From Paenibacillus tyrphae (GTDB taxonomy: Bacteria > Bacillota > Bacilli > Paenibacillales > NBRC-103111): a stretch of 64,000 bases of DNA. Position numbers and translations under genes: made by a program. The notes below the pieces were generated by a model. The model did no database searches. It had not been told where the DNA came from and worked only from the letters and a program-made list of their open reading frames with translations. Below are positions 1 through 6,229 of this stretch, in pieces. Position 1 is the first letter of the stretch. Each line of letters opens with the position of its first letter. The stretch is from the NCBI RefSeq assembly GCF_000722545.1, contig NZ_JNVM01000006.1, forward strand, positions 496,001 through 560,000, read 5' to 3'.

Positions 1-80
1 CGCCTAAGCTCTGTAGGAATTACGATTCTTCCTACATTGTCGACCACTCTAACAATTCCAGTTCTTCTATCCTCTTGCAT
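1..80 (-). CDS. AbrB-family transition-state regulator, N-terminal part (cut by window edge)
   Basis: The ATG lies at 78-80 on the minus strand and the frame stays open to base 1, so only about 26 residues are visible. They contain GIVRVVDNVGRIVIPTELRR, the signature start of the AbrB/Abh/SpoVT swapped-hairpin DNA-binding domain. A GAGGTG ribosome binding site sits 5 bases upstream. Family members are small DNA-binding proteins that repress stationary-phase genes. The gene starts 26 bases after the stop of the Spo0E-like gene, so the two may be co-transcribed. The rest of the protein is outside the window, so AbrB, Abh and longer SpoVT-like proteins cannot be told apart. Confidence 0.85.
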   Translation of the reverse strand, partial: MQEDRRTGIVRVVDNVGRIVIPTELR

Positions 81-106
81 AAGCACACCTCAAACAATAA
101 CGATTT

Positions 107-319
107 CTAGCTCACACATCGCATTTTTCGAATTTGAGCAATTAAAACGTATGTATCTAATTGTTGACTCAACTGGACCACATATTCACTCGTTAAGCTT
201 TCGCCTTGCTGTACCGCCTCTTTCATTTGGTTTAGGATGCTTTCCATACCGTTCTGCAATGCCTCGTCGCTGATATCATCTCGGGCATAATCCTCCTTTC
301 TGGATACTAACACGACCAT
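107..319 (-). CDS. Spo0E-like aspartyl-phosphate phosphatase
   Basis: A 70-residue protein. Its C-terminal half carries the Spo0E family signature GESLTSEYVVQLSQQLDTYV, where SQQLD corresponds to the conserved SQELD active-site motif. Family members dephosphorylate Spo0A~P and delay sporulation; they are small two-helix hairpins, as predicted here. The N-terminus (MVVLVSRKEDYARDD) is longer than in typical members. The start is supported by AAAGGGG 9 bases upstream of ATG. The gene is downstream of the signalling cassette (regulator plus peptide) but separated from it by a terminator, and is followed closely by the AbrB-type gene. The substrate, Spo0A or another response regulator, is inferred only from the family. 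Confidence 0.75.
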   Translation of the reverse strand: MVVLVSRKEDYARDDISDEALQNGMESILNQMKEAVQQGESLTSEYVVQLSQQLDTYVLIAQIRKMRCVS

Positions 320-404
320 GGTAAAATTCCCCTTTCTAATCAGAATGTAACAAAAATAGCATATCAGCTATTCCTTCTATTCGTGATTTGACTGCATTTG
401 AGGA

Positions 405-437
405 ATAAAAAAAACAGGTACCAATTAGCACCTGTTT
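405..437 (-). terminator. Rho-independent terminator after the signal-peptide gene
   Basis: Read on the minus strand: AAACAGGT, a 10-base loop, ACCTGTTT, then a run of T. The arms are at 412-419 and 430-437. It closes the regulator-peptide operon 35 bases after the peptide stop codon. Confidence 0.85.
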
Positions 438-471
438 GCATAACATTTTATTTTCAGTATCGTTTATCGTT

Positions 472-600
472 TTACAACCCGGGTTCAACCTCACTATATT
501 GAATAATGCGACCCGGTTCTTTAGTTAAATCTGGTGGGAAATTGAACAATGTTACAACAAAAACTAAAGACAATATTGCCAGTAGCACTTTCTTTTTCAT
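472..600 (-). CDS. Predicted secreted signalling peptide precursor (Phr/AimP/AloP-like), 42 aa
   Basis: A 42-codon gene. ATG (598-600) is preceded by GGAGG with 8 bases spacing. The product begins MKKKVLLAILSLVFVVTLF, a lysine-rich start and hydrophobic segment typical of a Sec signal. A short hydrophilic tail follows that ends QYSEVEPGL. It begins 35 bases after the stop of the HTH-TPR regulator and is followed by a terminator, so the two genes form a two-gene operon. This arrangement (receptor, then a roughly 40-residue exported pro-peptide) is that of the RRNPP quorum-sensing families Rap-Phr, AimR-AimP and AloR-AloP. By analogy the mature signal would be 5-10 residues at or near the C-terminus, re-imported by an oligopeptide permease. 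The mature sequence is unknown. Confidence 0.8.
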   Translation of the reverse strand: MKKKVLLAILSLVFVVTLFNFPPDLTKEPGRIIQYSEVEPGL

Positions 601-635
601 GGCATTCGCCTCCGAATAAGATTAATTCAAAGACC

Positions 636-1907
636 CTATTTGCGATTATATACCTCCTTCATGAGAAGGAGATGTTTTAATTCTATTGCATTTCCACTTC
701 TTATGCAATAATTAACAATTTTGTTCATACATTCTTCCCTTTCCTTAAATGCGTTGACTTTCCCATATGAATCCATACTTTTCATGATACCTTGAATTCC
801 CTCGTTAATGAATCCACGGATAAATTGATACTCCCCTTTATGCAAGTAGTATTTCCCAACTGCTTTGCATATTTGAGGACCATTGATATCTACTGGTAAG
901 AAGTCTTCTTCTCTTTGTATTAGTTTCTCACATGCATTCAAATCGCCCATCTCAAGGTAAATTTCAAAAAGTTCGTCCGCTATATGAATCTTGTAGTTTC
1001 TACTCAGTTCATCCAAGTATTTTTGAAGTAACGGTAAGGCGACATCATATTCTTTTTTTCTCGCTTTTGTTATGGCCCGTGTAATTTTCGCTGATTCTGG
1101 GACAAATACATAATTAAATTTTTCGAAGATATCTAAATTTCTTTCCACTTCTTCATAGTTTTTCAATATTAAATATGAGTTGATCATGGCAAGGTACGCT
1201 CTTGCTTTTAATTCGGTATCATTCTTCTCCATAACAATTCCGGTCTGACACAATTGAATACAGTCCTCATATTTTTTTGCTGCAAAAGCTAGTAATCCCA
1301 TTCTTAAATAAAATGTGATTTGTTCCTCAAACGATAAAAAATTGATGTAATGTAAAATCTCCTGTCCTTCCTGAAAAGATTTTTCCAATCGCTTTAAATT
1401 GAGTCGTTCTATTAAGTGCTTTTGTAGCAATCCTTTGGCTAAATATTTCATAACTCCATGCTCTCTGGAATATTTAATAATTCCTTTGTAAAGTATCACT
1501 TTTAAAGTATTATCATTTACAATTTCAATAAAATGATATAACTCATCTAAATTATTCTCCGTCTCACCCTGAGGACATTGTAATATCTTCAAAGCTACCA
1601 TTGATACTAAAGAAAAGTGCTCCTCCTCCTTTTTATTAACAATTTCACTAAGTATCTCAAACAAAACATCAATTCGTTCCTCATCTTGAATGTAGGACTC
1701 CATAATTTTTTTAGAGTGAGTAGGATATATTGCCGCGATTGCCTTCACAGTTTTAAATTCTGGATGTTTCGTTTCCCCATGTTCAATTCGATACAATACA
1801 CTTCTGCTAACACCTGTTCGTCCTTCAAGTTCCGAATATGTTAAGTTGTTCTCTTTTCTAAGTTGGAAGATGATATCTGAGATGGTTTTATATTTAATGT
1901 CCACCAT
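636..1907 (-). CDS. RRNPP-type HTH-TPR peptide-responsive regulator
   Basis: The product is 423 residues. Residues about 8-60 form an XRE-type helix-turn-helix (TYSELEGRTGVSRSVLYRIE). From about residue 100 to the end the protein is all alpha-helical with TPR-like repeats, for example a stretch with FAAKKYEDCIQLCQTGI. This is the architecture of PlcR, AimR and AloR receptors. The start chosen is ATG 1905-1907, which has AAGGGAAGG 5-14 bases upstream; an upstream in-frame TTG (1929-1931) has no ribosome binding site. A good sigma-A promoter lies at 1948-1976. The peptide gene follows at 35 bases. The local sequence is AT-rich. The protein is expected to bind DNA and change activity when the mature peptide binds its TPR groove. 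Its targets are unknown; candidates are its own promoter, the divergent secreted-protein gene and the Spo0E/AbrB genes. Confidence 0.85.
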   Translation of the reverse strand: MVDIKYKTISDIIFQLRKENNLTYSELEGRTGVSRSVLYRIEHGETKHPEFKTVKAIAAIYPTHSKKIMESYIQDEERIDVLFEILSEIVNKKEEEHFSLVSMVALKILQCPQGETENNLDELYHFIEIVNDNTLKVILYKGIIKYSREHGVMKYLAKGLLQKHLIERLNLKRLEKSFQEGQEILHYINFLSFEEQITFYLRMGLLAFAAKKYEDCIQLCQTGIVMEKNDTELKARAYLAMINSYLILKNYEEVERNLDIFEKFNYVFVPESAKITRAITKARKKEYDVALPLLQKYLDELSRNYKIHIADELFEIYLEMGDLNACEKLIQREEDFLPVDINGPQICKAVGKYYLHKGEYQFIRGFINEGIQGIMKSMDSYGKVNAFKEREECMNKIVNYCIRSGNAIELKHLLLMKEVYNRK

Positions 1908-1947
1908 AATACATACCTTCCCTTTAACCAAAATTTTACACTGGTTA

Positions 1948-1976
1948 ATTATAGCAAAGTATGTTCTGTCTTACAA
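1948..1976 (-). promoter_or_regulatory. Sigma-A type promoter of the HTH-TPR regulator
   Basis: On the minus strand TTGTAA (1971-1976), 17 bases, TATAAT (1948-1953). The -10 box is about 40 bases upstream of the ATG. The -35 element is itself the first copy of the TTGTAAGA direct repeat described next. Confidence 0.65.
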
Positions 1977-2042
1977 TTTATTGATTCTTACAAAATCCTC
2001 GTAATTCTTACACGAAACACAACTATTCGATAAACTTCTACA
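1967..2042. repeat. Direct repeats upstream of the signalling operon, candidate operators
   Basis: Four near-copies of T(T)CTTACA on the plus strand (TGTAAGAA on the minus strand) begin near 1969, 1985 and 2005, with a degenerate CTTCTACA at 2035. The first overlaps the -35 box of the regulator promoter and the second and third are 20 bases apart, about two helical turns. They fill the 307-base gap between the divergent regulator and secreted-protein genes. The layout suits a dimeric HTH regulator controlling itself and its neighbour. The rest of the gap is AT-rich with no other feature seen. Confidence 0.4.
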
Positions 2043-2214
2043 AAACTAAACAGGTATTTGGTAGTAACTGTATTTACTTGTACATTTTGAGGAAACTATC
2101 GAAACGAAAATAGACACCTACTCCTATCCCATATTTTGTGCCATTATGATAAATTATGTTTGGACAAGCAGTCGGCCGACCATTGTTCAAATTTTTTTGA
2201 AGGAGCGGTTCGGA

Positions 2215-2885
2215 ATGGTTTTTAATGTAAAAAAAAGTGTAGTAGCACTTGGGGTGGCAGCGTCTCTTCTGGCGACGTCCTTCCTCCCAACAGAAGCGGC
2301 ATTTGCTGCAAACACCGAAACGGCAATTTCATCGCAACGGTTTCAACAATTAAGTGCAAGTCAATCGATGCTGCTCAATCAGACGTTGTCCGCCGGGGAA
2401 ATTATTAACCCTTACATCAAAGTGGAGGACAATCTTTACAAGCTGGACCCCGCAGCAGCCGATCTTGTCAGCAAAGAAGTTTTGAAACATATTCAAGAGG
2501 GATTAACGTTGTCAATGAAGCTATCAAGACGAAGCTAGTAAAAATTGAGAACGGCCAGCTTGTTTCAACCGGTGCTCCATTACAAGCGTCTCCTCACGGA
2601 TCAATCTCCCCAGACGCATTTGGTGGGTGGTACTGGTGGGGAATCAATCTGTACTTCACTCAACAAGAATCCAAAAATCTTGTTTACGAAGTAAGAACTC
2701 AAGGCCTTTACGCAACTACTGTATTTGGATTAGCAGGTATCGTGAATCCACCTGCGGCGCTTGTAGCGATCCTCGTTAATTTCGGAGCAACTGCTTTTGC
2801 AAACAAAGTTGAATTCGAAACGACTTCGAATGGGGTAAACATCGATATTTCGTACGTTGGAACACTGAATATTTATGGTAAATAA
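2215..2885 (+). pseudogene. Secreted hypothetical protein with an internal frameshift
   Basis: ATG 2215 has AAGGAG 9 bases upstream. The product starts with a clear signal peptide (hydrophobic VVALGVAASLLATSF, then AFAA) and continues to HIQEG near base 2500, where the frame runs into a premature stop at 2536-2538. Moving to the +2 frame restores a coherent protein (INVVNEAIKTKLVKIENGQL, later GGWYWWGINLYFTQQESKNL) ending with TAA 2883-2885. One extra G in the GAGGG run near 2500 would give an intact 223-residue secreted protein. The C-terminal half has a Trp-rich segment and a hydrophobic Gly/Ala stretch near GLAGIVNPPAALVAILV. I do not recognise the family. It could be a membrane-active or bacteriocin-like product, but that is inference from composition and from the quorum-sensing neighbour. 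The frameshift may be real or a homopolymer read error. Confidence 0.65.
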
Positions 2886-2909
2886 TCCGGCATAATTTAG
2901 TTTGCATTT

Positions 2910-2950
2910 GGCTGTAGAAGGGGTAATCCCATCTACAGCCCTATATCTTT
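2910..2950 (+). terminator. Terminator hairpin after the secreted-protein gene
   Basis: GGCTGTAGA (2910-2918) pairs perfectly with TCTACAGCC (2932-2940). It is followed by a modest T-rich tail (CTATATCTTTT). Confidence 0.7.
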
Positions 2951-3041
2951 TCAGGGGTTTCAATAAGTAAATAATTTGCATATAATAAAAAAAATTCATA
3001 TAATAAGATGAGTTTGGAATTTAAACGAATGGAGTGATTGG

Positions 3042-3320
3042 ATGAGTACAACCTTGACTGCCTCCCTGATCGTATCCATATTCATTATTTACGCTCTTGG
3101 TTTAGTTTTCTTGCTTAAATTTCTTACTACTAAAGCATTAACCAAAAAATCAGCGGTTTATTTCGTCTTAGGTGGAATTGCTTTTTTAGTCCAATCCTAC
3201 ATGTTATATGATAATTTGAACAAAGGAGCCCTCAGCTCCACTAACATTCTACTTTTCATCCTCGTGCTTATGATGTTTTATCGAGGCTACACATCTTGGA
3301 AAAGTGAAAAAGCAAAGTAA
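3042..3320 (+). CDS. Small membrane protein of unknown function, 92 aa
   Basis: ATG with GGAG 8 bases upstream. The protein has three predicted membrane segments: residues about 7-27 (LIVSIFIIYALGLVFLLKF), about 38-54 and about 66-80. The tail (YRGYTSWKSEKAK) is basic and probably cytoplasmic. No family was recognised and there are no catalytic motifs. It is a single-gene unit, flanked by the terminator at 2910-2950 and the bidirectional terminator at 3330-3367. The AT-rich composition matches the surrounding 5 kb. Confidence 0.7.
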   Translation: MSTTLTASLIVSIFIIYALGLVFLLKFLTTKALTKKSAVYFVLGGIAFLVQSYMLYDNLNKGALSSTNILLFILVLMMFYRGYTSWKSEKAK

Positions 3321-3329
3321 CTGAAAATA

Positions 3330-3367
3330 AGCCCCTCGTCGGCGTAGTAGCTGACGAGGGGCTTTTA
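3330..3367. terminator. Strong bidirectional terminator between converging genes
   Basis: AGCCCCTCGTC (3330-3340) pairs perfectly with GACGAGGGGCT (3353-3363), followed by TTTT on the plus strand and TTATTTT on the minus strand. It serves the small membrane protein gene and the minus-strand genes to its right. Confidence 0.9.
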
Positions 3368-3547
3368 CTATTGCGCCGGCTGCCTCGAAGCCTTCCGCAG
3401 CTCGTTCGCCAACCAATGAATGTAATCGGCCTGCTCCTCATACGCTGCGGCCGCGGTGCCGTCTCCGGCACGCTCCGCCTCTTGCCGTTTTACCTCCGAT
3501 TCCTCGGCTATGCCTGCATACGGTTTTTGCGAAATAAACTTTACATC
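3368..3547 (-). pseudogene. Possible 5'-truncated gene remnant downstream of chrB
   Basis: A minus-strand frame ending in TAG (3368-3370) reads IDVKFISQKPYAGIAEES and later EEQADYIHWLANELRKASRQ, which looks like genuine soluble, helical protein. It begins within the last codons of the ChrB-like gene, in another frame, and has no ATG, GTG or TTG start after the preceding in-frame stop. It is best explained as the C-terminal remnant of a lost gene, or as a gene whose start was damaged. The family is not recognised. Confidence 0.4.
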
Positions 3548-4098
3548 AATTCGCCTTCTTTGTTCCCCTCTTCTTCATATACTTGCTGTGTAAAATGCTC
3601 TAGTGAAGCTACGCACTCGTCCAATTTATTTTGACTTTCTGTCGTGTAATTCGTTTGGAAAAAATCGCGGTTCAATATTTTCCGATGCCATCTTTTGAGT
3701 CGAACCAGTTCTACCTCATTTTCTTCTACTTCATGATAAGAGAAGTTCCCTATGCTTGTTTCCTTTTTAATTTCTTCAAGAAAGACATTACAACTCTCGA
3801 TAAATTCCTTATACTCGACTTCACGTTGTTGATTAAACGAAGCGACCATCTGCTCTTCTGTAATGCCTGAAAACTGCTCAACCTCTAACAATATCACCTC
3901 GCCATGATTGTCGGAAATGAGGTTTTGAAGTTGAGTGGCTTTCCCTTGAATATCTGACGTAAGAGGGAGCACGCATACGGATTGCTGTAAATAAAAGGCC
4001 CCAATGGATTTGAGCGTCCGCCAAACCCGAACGCGCAATGTAGATGGCTCTGCAGGTACACGATACGATAATATAAGCCACTTCCGCTTTTCGCTCAA
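3541..4098 (-). CDS. ChrB N-terminal-domain protein
   Basis: A 185-residue protein beginning SEKRKWLILSYRVPAEPSTL, then RVWRTLKSIGAFYLQQSVCV. This matches the N-terminal domain of chromate-resistance protein ChrB (W-L-Y-VPAEPS-R-WR-LK-GA). Full ChrB has a further C-terminal domain that is absent here, as in many Bacillales homologues. Residues about 95-180 are charged and helical. ChrB has been described as a chromate-sensing regulator, so a DNA-binding or sensor role is plausible. The start is a TTG (4096-4098) with AGGG 9 bases upstream. It is divergent from an MntP-like pump gene, and the intergenic region holds two similar palindromes. No ChrA transporter is visible nearby, so chromate specificity is uncertain. 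Confidence 0.75.
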   Translation of the reverse strand: MSEKRKWLILSYRVPAEPSTLRVRVWRTLKSIGAFYLQQSVCVLPLTSDIQGKATQLQNLISDNHGEVILLEVEQFSGITEEQMVASFNQQREVEYKEFIESCNVFLEEIKKETSIGNFSYHEVEENEVELVRLKRWHRKILNRDFFQTNYTTESQNKLDECVASLEHFTQQVYEEEGNKEGELM

Positions 4099-4136
4099 AA
4101 TGATTGCCCTCCCAAGTAGTGGTTTGAATTAAAAAC

Positions 4137-4196
4137 GAAACAACTGTTGCATTTTTCGTATTATTATACTATATAATTAAATGTAACATCTGTTTC
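4137..4196. promoter_or_regulatory. Paired palindromic operators between chrB-like and mntP-like genes
   Basis: Two sites lie in opposite orientation: GAAACAACTGTTGCATTT (4137-4154) and AAATGTAACATCTGTTTC (4179-4196). They match as inverted copies at 15 of 18 bases, and each contains an AACA-N2-TGTT core. Between them lie AT-rich promoter elements (TATACT at 4165-4170, TATAAT at 4172-4177). This suggests one regulator controlling both divergent genes. Confidence 0.55.
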
Positions 4197-4225
4197 ATTA
4201 TTTTACAACGTTGGAGGGAATCGTT

Positions 4226-4786
4226 TTGGTTGCTTTGAAGATGATTGCTTTGATTTTAACACTTGGAATGGATACGCTTATGATTTCGCTATCTTTAGGG
4301 TTTGTAAAAACAAAAGGAAAAATGAAAATTGCCTTTGCATTTGCGTGTGCGGAAGCATTAATGCCTTTAATTGGGCTATTTATCGGACAAGGCGTGGGTC
4401 AACTCATTGGTAATTGGGCCTCGTTAATTGGCGGAATTGCTCTGTTAGCGGTAGCCTTCTGGCTTATCTTTTTTGAAGACAAGGATGATACAGAAGAGAA
4501 GCTGGAACGGAATTTGGTTGGATGGACATTGATTGTAACAGCACTTAGCATCAGTTTGGATGAATTGGCAGTTGGTTTCTCCATTGGTCTTGTTGGGGTG
4601 CCTATTGCGTTAACCATTAGTTTAGTTGCACTTCAAGCATTCGTTTTTACGTTTTTGGGACTTACGTTTAGTTCAAAGTTGAAACGGTACCTTGGCGAAT
4701 GGTCAGAGAAATTTGCCGGAGTTATTCTAGGATTGCTTGGATTATGGTTACTCACTGATGCCATTATACGTTTATTACATGACTAG
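4226..4786 (+). CDS. MntP-like (DUF204) cation efflux membrane protein
   Basis: About 186 residues in six predicted membrane helices arranged as two repeats. Each repeat carries the acidic motif typical of the MntP family: GMDTLMISLSLG near the N-terminus and SLDELAVGFSIG in the second half. MntP exports Mn(II) in other bacteria; the substrate here is inferred from the family. The start chosen is TTG 4226-4228, which has GGAGGG 7 bases upstream; an earlier in-frame TTG at 4211 overlaps that ribosome binding site. The loop EDKDDTEEKLE between the repeats is strongly acidic. It is divergent from the ChrB-domain gene with shared operators, suggesting metal- or oxyanion-responsive control. Confidence 0.75.
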   Translation: MVALKMIALILTLGMDTLMISLSLGFVKTKGKMKIAFAFACAEALMPLIGLFIGQGVGQLIGNWASLIGGIALLAVAFWLIFFEDKDDTEEKLERNLVGWTLIVTALSISLDELAVGFSIGLVGVPIALTISLVALQAFVFTFLGLTFSSKLKRYLGEWSEKFAGVILGLLGLWLLTDAIIRLLHD

Positions 4787-4984
4787 ACTTCTTCAAGGAA
4801 TAAACGGAGCTTTCGCAGCAAGCAGACGAGCCGTTGATCTTCAGCCGATGGGTATATATAATTGCATGTCACTTGCCGCGTGTCACCTGTCCATACCTTT
4901 GCTTTGTATTTGAATATTCTATGATTAAGAGTTACCGGGAAGGGTTAAAACGGTACTCAATCCAATTCAGAGGAGTGTTGACTA

Positions 4985-5086
4985 ATGAGTTGCGCAAGAG
5001 GATTCCATCACCATTTTACTTCTACAGGTGTTATTCTGGTTCTTTTCATTTTGCTGGTCATTGTTAGCCGCAGTCTTTTCATTTAA
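4985..5086 (+). CDS. YjcZ-family tiny membrane protein, 33 aa
   Basis: ATG 4985 with AGAGGAG upstream. The product is MSCARGFHHHF, then a hydrophobic helix ending VILVLFILLVIV and a short tail SRSLFI. The FxLIVVLFILLVIV pattern is the hallmark of the YjcZ / tiny transmembrane Bacillus protein family (TIGR01732), which is mostly linked to sporulating cells. The usual N-terminal Gly/Tyr-rich stretch is replaced here by a histidine-rich one. A strong terminator follows at 5111-5135, so it is a single-gene unit. The function of the family is not established. Confidence 0.75.
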   Translation: MSCARGFHHHFTSTGVILVLFILLVIVSRSLFI

Positions 5087-5110
5087 TATTAAAACGAGGT
5101 TTTTTTGAAA

Positions 5111-5135
5111 AAGCCGCCGCAAGCGGCTTTTTTTC
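5111..5135 (+). terminator. Rho-independent terminator of the yjcZ-like gene
   Basis: AAGCCGC (5111-5117), loop CGCAA, GCGGCTT (5123-5129) and a run of T. Confidence 0.9.
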
Positions 5136-5162
5136 TTCAGCGGAATAACCGTACAACGAAAA

Positions 5163-5216
5163 GAACCCTTGTCCGTCGAAGTAATGAAGTACGATTACTT
5201 TGATGAACAAGGGTTT
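5163..5216 (-). terminator. Long near-perfect hairpin downstream of the 54-aa gene
   Basis: Arms 5163-5185 and 5194-5216 are 23 bases each around an 8-base loop. They differ at only four positions, mostly allowing G-U pairs. On the minus strand it is followed by TTCTTTTCG. It ends about 60 bases after the stop of the minus-strand small gene. Most likely a terminator, but the stem is unusually long and could also be a small RNA or mobile-hairpin relic. Confidence 0.5.
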
Positions 5217-5278
5217 CCTAAATATACAATGAACGCATCTTTTGAGCGTTTAGCCTGTATCGTTTCGTTCATCCGTTC

Positions 5279-5443
5279 TCATTTCGCGGCTGTTTCCCCA
5301 TTCAAATCTTCATCCGTTATTGAATATCTAATCAGAAATTCATACCAATATTGATCAAAAGAAATTTTGTTCCTGTCCTGTAAGGTTAAATATCGATCCC
5401 ATAATCTCATCCGGAGTTTTTCCAAGTCGGTCGTTGGCTCCAT
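5279..5443 (-). CDS. Hypothetical 54-aa cytoplasmic protein
   Basis: ATG 5441-5443 is preceded by GGGAGGAGAA with good spacing, and the stop is TGA 5279-5281. The product is MEPTTDLEKLRMRLWDRYLT, then a segment with KISFDQYWYEFLIRYSITDE. It is soluble, helical and rich in aromatic and charged residues, with no signal or membrane segment. I do not recognise a family. The plus-strand ORF over the same bases lacks a ribosome binding site and looks like its shadow. A TGATCA-N8-TGATCA pair lies upstream at 5467-5486. Confidence 0.6.
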   Translation of the reverse strand: MEPTTDLEKLRMRLWDRYLTLQDRNKISFDQYWYEFLIRYSITDEDLNGETAAK

Positions 5444-5550
5444 GTAGCATTCTCCTCCCAGGGCGCATGATCAACTTTATGTGATCAGTCTATGGGGATA
5501 TATCCAGAAGAAGCACGGTATTTACCTAATAAGAAGAAATAATGATATCG

Positions 5551-5583
5551 CAAAAAAATAGAACCAGCCTGTTACGGCTGATT
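5551..5583 (-). terminator. Terminator of the TetR gene
   Basis: On the minus strand AATCAGCC, loop GTAACA, GGCTGGTT, CTATTTTTTTG. It begins about 10 bases after the TetR stop codon. Confidence 0.7.
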
Positions 5584-5592
5584 CCATAAGTT

Positions 5593-6135
5593 CTAGCGCT
5601 CCGGGTGCTTCGGCTTAAGCTCTGGCATCTCCAGAACGGCCGAAATGTTGCACAACATGCCGTTCGCCATGAACATGCTGACGGCCACCTCCGGCTGCGA
5701 AATGCCCGCTTCGCGAAAGCGCGCCTCCACGGAAGCCGTCACCTGATGTATGCCTTCCCGCATCACTTGGCGGATCGGCTCTTCCTTGATGACCATCGCT
5801 TGCATTTGCAAAACGATCTCATGGTGATGCGTGCGCATCAGCTCTTCGTAAGTTTGAATCATCGCCTGCTCCAGCCGGTCCGAAGACGCATCCACCCCCG
5901 AGAACGCACGGACGATACGCTCGAAGGCCAGCTTGAGCGCAGCGGCGAACAGCTCCGCTTTGCTTTTGAAAAATTTGAACACATAAGGCTGCGAAATGCC
6001 TACCCGCTCCGCAACTTGCGCCGTAGTGGCGCTGTAGTAGCCATGCTCCGAGAACACCGCAACGGCGGCTTCCAATATTTCTTCTCTGCGGTTCGCTGCG
6101 GCAGACTCGCCGGTCTTCGACTTTATCTTGCCCAT
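5593..6135 (-). CDS. TetR/AcrR-family transcriptional regulator
   Basis: A 180-residue protein. The N-terminal HTH (residues about 18-62) reads EEILEAAVAVFSEHGYYSAT followed by VAERVGISQPYVFKFFKSKA, a standard TetR pattern. The C-terminal ligand domain is unassigned and has a His cluster (MRTHHHE) and Met-rich helices. ATG has AGGAGGAACG just upstream. A perfect palindrome at 6180-6203, 45 bases before the start, is the likely autoregulatory operator. It lies immediately downstream of the siderophore esterase gene on the same strand but has its own promoter region and terminator. A link to iron uptake cannot be shown from sequence. Confidence 0.9.
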   Translation of the reverse strand: MGKIKSKTGESAAANRREEILEAAVAVFSEHGYYSATTAQVAERVGISQPYVFKFFKSKAELFAAALKLAFERIVRAFSGVDASSDRLEQAMIQTYEELMRTHHHEIVLQMQAMVIKEEPIRQVMREGIHQVTASVEARFREAGISQPEVAVSMFMANGMLCNISAVLEMPELKPKHPER

Positions 6136-6179
6136 CGTTCCTCCTGCGAAACCGGAGTGCTCCGGCCGATCCCCTTGAT

Positions 6180-6203
6180 CAGTTAGTTATTAATTACTAA
6201 CTG
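6180..6203. promoter_or_regulatory. Palindromic operator upstream of the tetR gene
   Basis: CAGTTAGT (6180-6187), TATTAATT spacer, ACTAACTG (6196-6203): perfect 8-base arms, typical of a TetR dimer site. Confidence 0.7.
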
Positions 6204-6229
6204 TACTATACGCGGACCGGCCGGAAATT

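Noticed and set aside
4784..4850. Minus-strand stretch reading NYIYPSAEDQRLVCLL and onward to a stop
   Set aside because: Only about 25 codons, no start codon or ribosome binding site; could be a remnant but too short to support.
5169..5354. Plus-strand ORF of 61 codons
   Set aside because: It lacks a ribosome binding site, starts within a hairpin arm and overlaps a better-supported minus-strand gene at 5279-5443.
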